A stretch of 64,000 nucleotides of DNA from the NCBI GenBank assembly GCA_007922225.1, contig ML679954.1:23643003-23707002 (forward strand). Direction: 5' to 3'. This DNA comes from Emydura subglobosa. Taxonomy: Eukaryota; Chordata; Testudines; Chelidae. Under the pieces are notes generated by a model. That model ran no database searches and was not told the DNA's origin. It saw only the letters and a list, made by a program, of their open reading frames with translations. Below are positions 23,148-34,646 of this stretch, in pieces (the first letter of the stretch is position 1; every line of letters begins with the position of its first letter). Position numbers and translations under genes: made by a program.

Positions 23148-26100
23148 GATTATATATGGTGTAACTTTCTATTAAATGAAGAATATCTATCTTAGTTCAG
23201 AAAACGTGACTTCACACAGTAAAAGTGCATTGTATTCAACAGGGATTCTGAATTTAGAAAAACTTATTCATGTATTCACTCTTCCACTTGTATCCCAATT
23301 GTATGTCAATTTCTTTGCATATTAAAGTGGCATTTGCAACTGACAAGCTGACTGGCAAGTTTTGAATATAAATTCATTGATAAAAAGGAAACAACTGTAT
23401 TGTGCAGATCAATATGAAGTACATAGCACCAGCAAGTCAAATGTGACAACCATGCTCATGTTTACTACCAGCTTACTGAATGTCTCTGAAATGAGTTCAT
23501 GATTTCAGATGATGCTGCAGATATTTAAATCCAACACACTTTACATTCCCACAGTAATACATGAATACTAAGCTGCATACGATTAAGTCTGAACTGGCCA
23601 TTTGATATAATGGCTCTTATCTCCTTGCTATTGTTTTAGAACATTTCTCTTAACAAGCATTTCTCCAGTGAGAACAATTCCAAGTGTTAACTCTCTATTC
23701 CCTTTCAAAATATTTCCACTCGTTACTCCATGCTGGATTTTCTAGGGGTCAGACTGCATGGTTGTGCAAGGCAGCAGGAGGGAGAAGAGGAGAGAAACAA
23801 AAGGGTATTGCCTGGTTAGGGGTCAGGCACACTAGTCTCAGCTAGTAGCTCCCATCCAGTCCTAGCCATCTAGAGGGAGAGAAGGAAGAAGTTACCAGCC
23901 AGAGGATGGTCGCACATGCTGTAGCCTCCGAAGAGGTTGGTGAAGCAAGCAGGCTAACTCTTTATGCCAGGTGATTCTGGGTAGCTCTGTGATACCTTAA
24001 CACAGGCCTGTGCTTTAGTAGGATGAAAGAGAGCCAGGTTATGCCATTAAAGTATGCAGCTCAGCATGTTGGTCTCAACAAGAGAGAGTTCTAATATAAC
24101 TTCTTTCCTTTTGTTTGGTTTTTTTAAATTCTTTTCTTGTCCCACAAGTCCCAAATATTCCAGTCACGTTTTTGTCCATGTCCACAGTTCTGCCTACTCT
24201 CTTTCTAAAGCCTTGCATTTTGCAGAATGTAATAACCAATGTAGCTTCTCTGACAGCATCTGACCACTGCCCTAAATCTTAGATGTAGTTTCTGAAATTC
24301 ACAAGTGACTTCTGCTCCTTACTTGTTTAAATTCAGTCTTAGGTGTTTTTTTCTTTTCAGCCCTCAGTATGCTATGCTTACACTAAGTGGAAGGAGTTGG
24401 AAGCTCCACAGTTATGATGTAAGAAGTGATGGGCATGTTTCTGGAATGGCAAAAGTATGATGTGGCTCCTCAGACTCTAGCTAGATAAGCAGCAAGAAGC
24501 ACAAATAGGGTGCATATACTGGATCTCTCTTTCTGGGAATCTCCTGGGGCCTGTCTCATTCTTCCAGTAATGTTGACCTGGGTTTCCATTTTTTTCTTGT
24601 TCTTGGCAGGCCTGGGCGGGATATAGAAACATTCTTGTCCTGTTGCCTCTATTGCTGGGTCCTTCTGTTTCCTCTGATACTCCTCCTGTGTACATCAGTT
24701 TCATAGCCATTCCCTCAGTGGCTGTGTGTGGGTGATGTACCCTATCCAGCTCTAATCCTGGCTTCCCAAGCCTCTAGGACTCAACTCCGAACCATCAACA
24801 TACAGGTTCCTCTTAGCCTCTAGCTCTATGGCTGCACCATTTTTGCATCCCTAATGCCTACTGGTTGTAGTTTCTCAACCACTCAATTCTCCCCCCTTCC
24901 TCCACTGTTGCTGGCTGGTCCTAACCCTTCGCCTCCCTCCCCCCCATGTAGCCTGGCTCCTCGCCAACTCCCTTGGCTCCTGCTTCTCCTTGACTTCAGT
25001 CCTCCTGATTGACTCCAGATACTTCCCTTAGCCTTGCTAACCGGTTTTCTTCTCTCCTATGTGTCCGGCTAACTCCCTTCTCTGCTACTGCTTTCACTCC
25101 ATCCTTGCTTGACTACCCTGACTTCAGTTCTGTCTTGGCACTCCTGTTTTGTTATGAAAGCCTAGTCCTATAACTATAGATCTGCCCACATTTTCCATTA
25201 AAATAATGTGAATTTGATTTTTTTGGAAAACTAGTGCTTCACGCATGGCATGCATTGTTCTAGAGCAGATATCAACCACAGGCAAAGGTAAAAGTCACAG
25301 GGGTGATACTATGGGTAACTGAACAATAATAAAATGGCCACTTTTGGCCACTATCACAAACCTTGTTAGGATCAGTGTTTAGAATCTCTAATTTTTCCAC
25401 ATGGGTGCATTACATAATATTGTCAAACAGAAAATGAGCACACCCACTATGCATGCCAAGAAATAGAGTAATTAAATTAATGAATTACCATGTTTTGGTC
25501 TGTCGCATCCCTTTATCCAGTCAGATGATGTAACAAAAGTTTCTGATGTGAATGTACATTTTTTTTTTTTTTGCTGAAACTTTACACAAACAGGTTTTCA
25601 AAAATCTGTTTCCTACGGTCTCAGTCTCCGTCAAAAAAAAGAAAAGAAATGATTGTTTACTGTAGATGATTTCAAATATTTGTGCACTTCAAAGTAATTT
25701 CTCGCATTCAGCTGTGTATTAGAATGTCAATTTGCTCTGGTGTTCTGTTTTAATTGAACAGCTAGAGTAGTCTGACAAAGCAGAAACCCAGACCTGAGCC
25801 ACACTAGTGCATGTAATGGACAGGGCACTGGCCTAAAATGTGAGGGATTTTAGTGCTGTTGCATGGAGTGACAAGCAAGAGAGAAATATAAGAGCCATGT
25901 TGAGATTTTTTTGAAGGTGAATGTAACATATTCTTTAATCCCCACCCCCTTTCTTTGTTTTACCCCTCTCCCCAATTGTCCTGGAGAATTTTATTTATTT
26001 TTTCTTATAACGACAACCTGGGACTTCCACAGCAGTAGCAATAGGAATACAGAGTAACCCTGGGAGAATAATCATTGTTATAATGTTTACTTCGCCCCAT

Positions 26101-26576
26101 AGGAAAAATGAAGCTTTTCCCATCTGTCCAAGTCACTTTTTATTTGATTAACAGCTGGATATATATTAAATTGAACAACATCCATACATTTCTTTGGTAT
26201 CCATCATTCTAAGTACTATATTTAATATCTTTTTCTGCCCGATTAAAACTCTAATTAGAAATTGTCCTCCTATATCCACCAGAGTTGATGATGGCACCTA
26301 TCGGGTTTTATTTTTGGTGCAGGAGCAGGGGAGGCTTACAATTTTTGTTTTATAGCTTGACAGTAAAGTTGTCAGTTACTATAGACACTAGCATTTGATT
26401 TGTTTGGGGTTTTTTTTTGGCAATAGTTAGACACATTCCTGGGTTGCAAAATCAGATCCATATCTGAAATCTCTACAAATTCAAATTGTGTGTGTATATG
26501 GAGCCACGATTTTGGCTCTCCTCATTATATAAAAAAGACCTAGCTATGAAAATTGGAGTTTGGATTCCGTATTCCT
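23148..26576. other. Unassigned, including a pyrimidine-rich block
   Basis: No gene is recognised. 24740-25160 is strongly C/T-rich with 'cttccctcctt' and 'gactccagatac' phrases and may be a decayed transposon body. 25795-25850 has a faint tRNA-SINE-like phrase (gacagggcactggcct). T runs occur near 25559-25572 and 26410-26418. Confidence 0.45.
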
Positions 26577-27930
26577 TCACCACCATAAGAACCACCATAC
26601 TGGGTCAGACCAATGATCATCTAGCCCAGTATCCTGTCTTCCAACAGTGTCCAATGCCAGGTGCCTCAGAGGGAATGAACAGAACAGATCATCATCAAGT
26701 GATCATCCCATCACCCATTCCCAGTTTCTGGCAAACAGCAATCCCTGCCCTTCCTGGCTAATAGGTCCATCATTGGTTATCTTCCATGAACTTATCTAGT
26801 TCTTCATTTGGTGACCCCTGAGTTCTTGTTATGAGAAGGAGTAAATAACACTTCCTTATTTACTTTCTCTACACCAGTCATGGTTTTATAGACCTCTCAT
26901 ATCCCCCCCCCCTTGTCATCTCCTTTCCAAGTTGAAAGGTCCCAGTCTTATTAATTTCTCCTCATATGAAAGCTTCTCCATACTCCTAATCATTTTAGTT
27001 GCCCTTTTCTGTACCTTTTCCAATTCCAATATATAGTGGGTTTTTTTTTTTTTGAGATGGGGCAACCAGATCTGCATGCAGTATTCAAGATGGGGGACCT
27101 ACCATGTATTTGTAAAGATGGAATATGATATTTTGTAATTCTTCTTACACATTTTTCCAATGAATCCTACCATTGTTAGCTTTTTTTGACTGCTGCTGTA
27201 TATTGAGTGGATGTTTTCAGAGAACCATCCACAATGACTCCAAGATCCCTTTCTTGAGTGGTAACAGCTCATTTAGACCCCTAATTTTATATGTATAATT
27301 GGGATTGTTTTCCAATGTGCATTACTTTGTATTTATCAACATTGTCAACATTGATCATCATCTGTCGTTTTGTTGCCCAGTCACCCAGTTGTGAGATTTC
27401 TTTGTAACTCTTTACAATCTGCTTTGCACTTAATTATCTTGAGTAGTTTATCATCTGCAAATTTTGCCACCTCACTGTTTACCCCTTTTTGCAGTTCATT
27501 TATTAATCTAACAGTACTGGTCCCAGGAGAGATCCTTGTATACACCACTATTTACCTCTCTCAATTATGAAAGCTGCCCATTTATTCCTACCCTTTTTCT
27601 TTTATTTAATCAATTACTGATCCAGGAGAGGACCATCCTTCTCTCTTATCCCATGACAGCTTACTTTGCTTAAGAGCCTTTGGTGAGGGACCTTGTCAAA
27701 GGCTTTCTGAAAATCTAATCTACAAGATATTCACTATATCACCCTTGTCCACATGCTTGTTGACTTCCTCAAAGAATTCTAGTAGATTAGTGAGGCATGA
27801 TTTCCTTTTCAAAAACCATGTTGACTCTTCCCCCAATAAATTTTGTGTTCGTTTTTGTGTCTGATAATTTCTGTTCTTTACTATAGTTTCAACCAATTTG
27901 CCTGATAGGCAAGTTAGGCTTACCATCCTC
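26577..27930 (-). mobile_element. CR1 LINE, minus strand, 5' truncated
   Basis: On the plus strand it starts with 'taagaaccaccatactgggtcagaccaatgatcatctagccc', the reverse complement of the CR1 3' UTR. It then runs back through ORF2: 'gtcagatgatctgcaaattttgcc' type sequence near 27455 is the reverse complement of the FADD active-site region, and 'gtttcaaccaatttgcc' near 27885 is the NYRP...GKLVE region of the reverse transcriptase. It is about 1.35 kb of a roughly 4.5-kb family, with internal deletions, frameshifts and an expanded T run near 27042. No open frame remains. It faces the CR1 at 28990 head to head. Confidence 0.9.
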
Positions 27931-28989
27931 AAAGTTCACAAGGTATTGAGAGCTGAGGTTTTGGTTCACTTCATTATACAGAAAGGGACCATCTGTGAAC
28001 CAAAATCTGGATCTGTTGTTCTGAAATATTCCAACCTCTCCAAAAGGGGTCTAGATCATATGCTTTAGTGCATATCTTTCTCTACCAGTTATGGATGAGC
28101 CCATTCATTTACAAAAATTTTATCCAGTTGTCCATTCAGTACACTCTTTTTCAGCTTTAAATTTACTGCTGAAATCATAAGAGCATGGTGATGCATACCA
28201 AAGTCTTGTAATGCTATTGTCTCAAGAATGGACTGACAACACCTGGGGGGGGAAAGGTTAGTTTATATAATTGCTTTTCTGTTGACCATTAGCCAGGTCA
28301 TTGCTAAATTCCACACTTCACTGGAACCTTCAGAAATAAATATGAATCATTTGGGTGACCTACAGAAATAAGTCCCCGAGACCATATTTTTCTTTGGAAG
28401 ATGCACCATGTATTCTGAGCATGTATTTCTCCCATTATAGTTGTCTTCATAGCAGCAATAGCCATAGTGTTACGACAAGTCAGGTATGGAATATTAACAT
28501 ACAGACCCCTCCCTCTCTGTGAGATGGGGTGACATTCTACCTTGCTGTCTTGTCCACAGAGCTTGTTCTATCATATGGACAGTTTCATGCAATAGAAAAA
28601 TTGTGAAATCTAAATGCTAGTAACTGATTATGTGAGTGACTGAAGATTGGTAGAAGGGAAATGTTTTCATCAAAATGGCATTAGGACTCCTTGACACTCA
28701 GGCTCATGGAGAATATCCCCAGATATGCAATACCCTTGCTAATACCCAGTAGAAGTGAAGCTTTCCTGACAGTGTCTTCTCTCATAACTCTTTTCTTAAA
28801 TTTATGATCTGTATTGAAACCAAAAAGAACTGCCTCCTATTCTGATGTTTATAAAGTTGTGAGGAACACTAGAAGGAAACTACTAACAGTTTCCTCTAGA
28901 AATCTTTCCTTTTCAGCTTGAATTGCAATTTTTTCCCCAGGTACTACTTTATCATTTCTCATTTATCCATCAGCATCTTTGTCTTCTGT
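27931..28989. other. Spacer between two opposed CR1 copies
   Basis: Unassigned sequence. 27950-28050 ('gaggttttggttcac', 'gaaccaaaatctggatc') has a weakly inverted arrangement that may be a small foldback repeat. Confidence 0.4.
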
Positions 28990-29194
28990 CTTACACCAAA
29001 AATGGAAGCCTGCCAAATAATCAGGAAGGCCACTAAATGGTCAAGGTATTAAAGGAGCACTTGAAGACAAGGCCATTGCAGAGAAGCTAAATTTAATTCT
29101 TTGCATTGGTCTTCATTGCAGATCATTTGAGGGAGTTCCCCACACCTTAGCCATTCTTTTCAGGTGATAAATCTGAGGAACTGTTCCAGATTAA

Positions 29195-30000
29195 GGTGTC
29201 AGAGCAGGTTTTGGAACCAACTGATAGATTAAACAGTAATAACTCACCAGGACCAAATGGTATTCACCCAAAGGTTCTGAATTATATAACCTATAGCTTA
29301 TATCAGTATCTGTACCAAATGACTGGTGGACAGACTGGTGTCTGTCTGTCCTCTCTTTTTTTAAAAGCTCCAGAGGTAATACTGACAATTACAGGCTGAT
29401 ACACTTAACTTCAGTACTAGGCAAAATGGCTGAAACTATATGAAAGAACAGAGTCATTAGACACATAGATGAACATGATATGTTGGGGAAGAGTCAAGAT
29501 GGCTTTTGTAAAGTGAAATCAAGCCTCACTAATATATGAGAATTCTTTAAAGGTGTCAACCATGTGGAAAAAGGTGATCCAGTGGATATAGTGCACTTGG
29601 CTTTCAGAAAGCCTTTGACAAGTTCCCCCACCAAAGACTCCTAAGGAATCGTGCAATAAGAGGGAAGATCCTCTCATGGTTCAGTAACTGGTTTAAGGAC
29701 GGGAAACGTAGAAAAGGACTAAATGGTCAGTTTTCACAATGGAGAGAGATAAATAGTGGCGTTCCTCAAGGATCAGTACTAGGACTAGTGCTGTTCAACC
29801 TACTCATAAATGATCTCGAAAAGGTGGTGAACAGGGAGGTGGCAAAATTTGCAGATGATTCAAAATTACTCTAGATAAGTCAAAGCAGACTGCAAAGAGT
29901 TACAAAGGGATCTCTCAAAACTGGGTGACTGTGCAACAAAATGGCAGATGAAATTCAGTGTTGATGATTACACAGTAATTAACACTGGAAAACATAATCC
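29195..30000 (+). pseudogene. CR1 reverse transcriptase remnant
   Basis: This is the remnant of the CR1 ORF2 polymerase, which in active elements copies the RNA at a nicked target site. The order of motifs is normal: the SPGPNGIHP block, the finger/palm segment, GFQKAFDKFPHQ, SGVPQGSVLG and FADD. The first catalytic aspartate of palm motif A (LDFQKAFD in the family) reads as glycine here, while both aspartates of FADD survive at 29854-29859. A stop follows at about 29872, and several frameshifts and stops interrupt the frame. It is certainly inactive. Confidence 0.88.
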
Positions 30001-30280
30001 CAATTATAAATAGAAAATTATCTAAATTAGCGGTTACTACTCAAGAAAGATCTTGGAGTCATTGTGAAGAGTTCTCTGAAAACCTTGTTGAATGTACAGT
30101 GGCAGTCAAAAACAACAAACTTAAGGAAGTTAGGACCCCTTAGGAAAGGGATGGATGATGATAATACAGAAAATATCATAATGCTGCTATATAAATCCAT
30201 GGTATGCCTACGTCTTGAATACTGCATGCAGTTTTGGTTACATCATCTCATAAAAAGACGTATTAGAATTGGAGAAGGTA

Positions 30281-30571
30281 TAGTAGAACCTCAGTTACGA
30301 ACACCACAGGAATAGAGGTTGTTCATAACTCTGAACAAAACATTATAGTGGTTCTTTCAAAAGTTTTCAACTGAACATTAGTATTTTAAAGCTTTATTAA
30401 GTCAAACAGAAGAAAAATGCTGCTTCCGCCCCTTTTTTAGTAGTTTACATTTAACACGTACTGTATTTGCTTTTTTCCTCCCTCTGTGGCTGTCAGTGTA
30501 CTGGTTCCACATGAGGTATGTAGTTGACTGGTCAGTTCATAAATCTAGTGCTCATAACTGAGGTTCTACTG
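30281..30571. mobile_element. Tigger/pogo-like MITE nested in CR1
   Basis: The left terminus TAGTAGAACCTCAGTTACGAAC and the right terminus, read inward from the other strand as CAGTAGAACCTCAGTTATGAGC, are near-identical inverted repeats. A TA dinucleotide flanks each side (30279-30280 and 30572-30573), the duplication made by Tc1/mariner/pogo elements, and removing the insert restores the expected CR1 sequence 'gaaggtatagagaagg'. At 291 bp it has no transposase and is an internally deleted, non-autonomous copy. Superfamily assignment rests on the CAGTARAACCTC-type end and TA duplication. Confidence 0.85.
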
Positions 30572-30886
30572 TATAGAGAAGGGAACAAAAATAAGTGGGA
30601 GTATGGAACAGCTTCCATGTGAGAAGAGATTAACAAGACTGGGACTGTCACTTCAGAAAAGGGATGACTTGGGACTTATGACAGAGGTCTATAAAATCAT
30701 GACTAGTGTGGAGAAAGTGAATAGGACAGTGTTATTTACACTGTCCTAAAACACAAGAACCAGGGGTTACACAATGAAATTTCATAGTCAGAAAGTTTAA
30801 AACATAAGTACTTCACACAATGCATAGTCACCCTATGGAACTCATTGCTAGGGGATGTTTTGAAGGCCAAAAGTATAACTGGGTAC

Positions 30887-30900
30887 AAAAAAAAAAAAAA
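30887..30900. repeat. A14 run inside CR1
   Basis: It follows 'aactgggtac' and replaces the usual 'aaaaaagaactagataaattcatgg' part of the CR1 3' region, so it probably arose by slippage with a short deletion. It is not a LINE tail. Confidence 0.8.
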
Positions 30901-31124
30901 GGTCCAACCATGGCTATTGACCAAGATGGTCAGGAACATAACCCTGTGCATTGGGTGTTCCTAAAATTCTGACTATCAGAAACTGGGAGTGCATGACAGG
31001 TTATGGATCACTCAGTAATTGCCTTGTTCTGTTCGTTCCCTCTAAAGCATCTGGCACTAGGTACAGTCAGAAAATAGGATTCTGGGCTAGATGGACCACT
31101 GGTCTGATCCTGTATGGCTGTTTC

Positions 31125-31491
31125 TATCTCTCAGGACCTCTGTGTGAAATGACTAAATCAATAATAATGTTTTTAAACGTTTAGTTTTAAAATGAATTGA
31201 AAACCAAATAAATGGCTGGCTTATCATACTTCACTAACAATTATAAGCAAAACTAAATGACTCTCAGCTGGTGGCAAGTTGGGGGTGGATGGAAAGTAGA
31301 TGGCTTACACTTATCTGGACACCAAGTTCTAGGACTGCAAATAAAGTCATGCATCTGGGTCCCTTTGTAAATTCAGGCGCTCCTTCCTTGCAAAGTGGAG
31401 ATGCTTCCCTACCATTAAAGGTTGTTGAGAGGATAAATACACTGATTCTCAGGCACTCGGATGCTAGTGATAAGAGCCGTAGAAGTACCAT

Positions 31492-31493
<2 letters not shown>
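31125..31493. other. No recognised feature
   Basis: Short spacer between the CR1 end and the (CT)n tract. Confidence 0.5.

Positions 31494-31540
<47 letters not shown>
31494..31540. repeat. (CT)n microsatellite
   Basis: About 23 CT units form a pure homopurine-homopyrimidine mirror repeat capable of triplex (H-DNA) structure, with a pyrimidine-rich continuation to about 31680. It creates spurious Ser-Leu and Arg-Glu frames on the two strands. Confidence 0.97.
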
Positions 31541-31541
<1 letters not shown>

Positions 31542-32898
31542 TTCTTTCTATGTGACTTTCTCTTCCCCACCCTCTTTCAATGTCTGTCTTGTTCCTTTTA
31601 CTCTCTTCCAAATCTCTCCTTCATCCTTTTCCTCTTTCTCTTCATTCTTTCTGCTCCTATTTTCTCCCCCCTGCCTGTTCACTCGCATGTATGCACTCTC
31701 CCTGAATGCCAGGGAAATTTAAAAGGGCAGTTCCAACCATCTCCAGCACAGGCTTCTTTCTAAAGTGAGATTTGACCTTAAATGTCTGAATCATTGTGCT
31801 TTTCAGTATGTAAAAGTAGATTTCTTTCTAAGTCACTCTCATGTTAAATTTATGGAAGTAAAGTTACTCACTTTAATGTATTGGCTAAACCGTAATCATA
31901 TCAGTACAGCCCACATCAGAAAAGATCTTAAAATAATTGATTTTTATGAGATGACTATTAAAGGAAAACCTAAGTAGTTTATTCTACATTACTCACAATC
32001 CGATAAACAACTCATATTCTATGAAAGGTATAATTGAAATAGCAGTTGTGGCTGAATGTAGGGCTGAAGAGAGCCTTGGTAATATTACTGATGCACAGAC
32101 AGCTAATTCTGTACATGTGGATAGTTTCAATTATTTTGGGGAGTTAGTTTAAATTGAATTTTAGTTGAGGAATGTAAGGGGATTTGCAATGAAAGTGAGA
32201 CGCAGTTTTTCTGACCTCTCACATCAAACATCAAATCAGAGGCCAATCACATTCTGGTTCAACATGGAAACTGAAGAACAATGGTCAAGGGGGAGAGCAG
32301 AGGACTGTTATGAGATACCAAGATTACCAGTCCTAACTTATAATAAAAATTTAAGGTGATAAGAGTGTGTTTTTGGTGGTCACTTTTTTAAAGAGGGTAG
32401 ATTGTATTAAAACATGGTTACAAGTAGACAGATAGTTGGGGCAGATAACTTCCTTTTATGAGTGAAAGAGCTTAGAAAAAAATTAGGAGACTTCCAGGAT
32501 GGACTGATTTAAAAATCTACTGGTGGATTACAGCTGGCTGTCCCTACGCCATCTCTGGGTAAATTCAGGTCTGATTTATCCTATAAATTGATACCCTCTT
32601 TGATTTACAACACATACCTATGCCCTACATAACAAACTCATGAAAGCTTTTCTACTTAACTTATCCTAATTTTGAAATTGTTTTCTTTAAAACTAGTTTG
32701 ACTGAAGCATATTTTAACTTATTGAATTTATGTAAAATAGCATAAGTTGCACTGTAATAGTTTACCTTTATTGCCCCAATGTTTAACTTGTTGCACAACT
32801 ATGGAAAAAAAAGTGCTTTTAAACTGACAACTTTGATCATAGGAAGCTACTTACTTAAGGCGCACACCACTTTTTTTTAAATCATACTAATTGTGGCT
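31541..32898. other. No recognised gene
   Basis: The first 140 bases are pyrimidine-rich. The remainder is AT-rich and unassigned. Confidence 0.5.
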
Positions 32899-33101
32899 AG
32901 GTCTATGCTGTAATGAAACATCCACGGCTGGCCCATGTCATCTGACGGGGGCTCAGGCTGCATGACTACAAAATTGCAATATAGACATTTGCACATCCAA
33001 ACATCTACTCTGCAATTTTATAGCCCTGCGACCTGAGCCTCACAAGCCCCAATCAGATGACTTGGGTCAGCTGCGTGTGTTCTACTGTGGTGTAGACATA
33101 G
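32899..33101. repeat. Foldback DNA element, GTCTACACTG family, copy 2
   Basis: The left end AGGTCTATGCTGTAAT and the right end CTACTGTGGTGTAGACATA are inverted relatives of the termini at 4182-4429. Inside, 'ctgacgggggctcaggctg' is mirrored by 'gcctcacaagccccaatcag', so most of the element folds back. It is about 200 bp and more diverged than copy 1. Confidence 0.7.
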
Positions 33102-34433
33102 GGTGCAATATTATAAAACACAGACACAGGCTAACTACATTTCCAGGTAAGGTTCAGGCCCCTGAAAACTCTGCATTGTGAGACTTTTCTCCCCCCGCCG
33201 CCTCCCACACACACAGATACATACTTAGCAATGTGACATTAAACAGGAACAGTAACTTACACTAAATTTTTTTAATTTGTGTACACAGTGTACACAGCTC
33301 TGCAGAGAGCCAGCTCTTGTATCCTTTCTGGCAGGCTTGTCACAGTAAAGACAGTAATGGGGGGGGAGGTCAGCACCTTTTATGTAGCATGGTTTACATT
33401 TTGGCATACTGTCGTGTGAACTACTTTTTTTCTCCCATATGTGACTCCATGGGACCACCTCCATCCTATTTACAATCACATAACAGCCAAAGGACAACTA
33501 TAATAGTTGCTTACATGGGAAATAATATTGGGGCAGTATGGAACATCTGAGTGGTTAGCCAATATTGGGGAAATTGCTGGGTTGCTTTCATTAGGAGAAA
33601 CATAAGTCAGGTGTATCTTGGCTTTCTAGTTGCTTTCTCCTCTGATACACAGCGGTCCATCCAGTCAATGCCCGAGCCCCTGTGTTTGTTTGTAATCCAT
33701 CGCAGGGAAACCCTTCTTATTCTCCCTGAGTGAGTTCTTGCTCAGCCCAATATGCCCATAGGCAATCACTCACCTCATTAAAGCCAATCTAGATCAATGA
33801 TCTGCTTGATGGCAGTCACTAGCGTTTTCTGTTATAACACTGCCTTTACCTTTTATTTTAAAGCTATTTAGCAGGTAGAAATGAGGTAAGTTAGTATCAT
33901 GTGACTAGCCAGCACTCTTCAGACCACACAGCTTGAGAACTACTGCTATTGTATTTATTGAGCTGACTTGAAATGGGAAACAAGCAAAAATTGACTTATA
34001 TTTTCTTTCTACTGATGCACGTAGCTGGCTCTTGTACCCTTTTAGGTAACATGTCCTGGTCTCAACAGCCCCTCCCTCCCCCCTCCCCCCAAAAAAAAGA
34101 AAATTCCCCAGCCTCACTACAACTGGAAACAAATCACATTTTTCTATGTACTCTACCTGCTTCCAGGTAACAGGTGCACAATCCTCCCAGTAAGCGAACT
34201 GAAGGAACTATTGATAGTGCTGAACACATTTGTGCTGGCAGTAATGTATGTAAGCAGAGGTGGACATCTAGACTGGAAATCAGAACACTAGTTTTGGGGT
34301 TGAAAGGCACAATCTGGTCTGGAATAAAAATATCTTTACCACTAAGTCATCGTACTGAAAATAATCAAAATGGAAGTTTTGATGTTATTACCTTATCCTG
34401 TCTCCTGCCATTCAGGCTTTATCCAGTCATGGT
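33102..34433. other. No recognised gene
   Basis: Unassigned. Contains GTGTACACAGTGTACAC near 33281-33297 (a short palindrome-like repeat) and a C-rich patch at 34071-34090. No repeat family was identified. Confidence 0.45.
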
Positions 34434-34646
34434 TCAGCAAGGTATTTAAGCACCTGACTCTTGTACCTAAATTCAGGCATCCTATTTAACTCAGTGGGGC
34501 TACACATGAGTTTAAAGTTAGGTTTCATCTACACACAAACTTGCAACAATTTAATATTTGGTTTAAAAGCTCATCTTTATTTAAATTAATGCAAGTTTGT
34601 GTTCAGACAAGACATATTTAAGTACCTTGCTGAGTGAGGGCCTGTA
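34434..34646. repeat. Foldback element of the cttaag family, split by a second element
   Basis: The outer left arm GGTTCAGCAAGGTATTTAAGCACC and the outer right arm TATTTAAGTACCTTGCTGAGTGAGG are inverted, as in the element at 273. The right part of its interior is interrupted at 34521-34613 by another foldback. The outer element is therefore the older insertion. Confidence 0.65.
34521..34613. repeat. Inner foldback nested in the 34434 element
   Basis: GGTTTCATCTACACACAAACTTGCA faces TGCAAGTTTGTGTTCAGACAAGAC: the 13-base inner parts (ACAAACTTGCA type) pair perfectly and the outer parts with several mismatches. The end resembles the 'ggtctgtctacac' ends of a turtle foldback family. It is about 93 bp. 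Confidence 0.65.

Larger units (their letters stand above)
28990..31124 (+). mobile_element. CR1 LINE, plus strand, 5' truncated, with nested insertion
   Basis: It starts within ORF2 ('gaaggccactaaatggtcaagg') and ends in the CR1 3' signature 'gggctagatggaccactggtctgatcctgtatggctg'. The reverse transcriptase is readable in pieces: SPGPNGIHPKVL near 29240-29275, GFQKAFDKFPHQRLL near 29599-29643, SGVPQGSVLGLVLF near 29756-29797 and FADDSKLL at 29848-29871. A 291-bp foldback element interrupts it at 30281-30571. An A14 run (30887-30900) marks an internal deletion in the 3' part. Confidence 0.9.

Noticed and set aside
31264..31611. Minus-strand frame with a long Arg-Glu repeat, and Ser-Leu frames opposite
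   Set aside because: These are direct translations of the (CT)n microsatellite.
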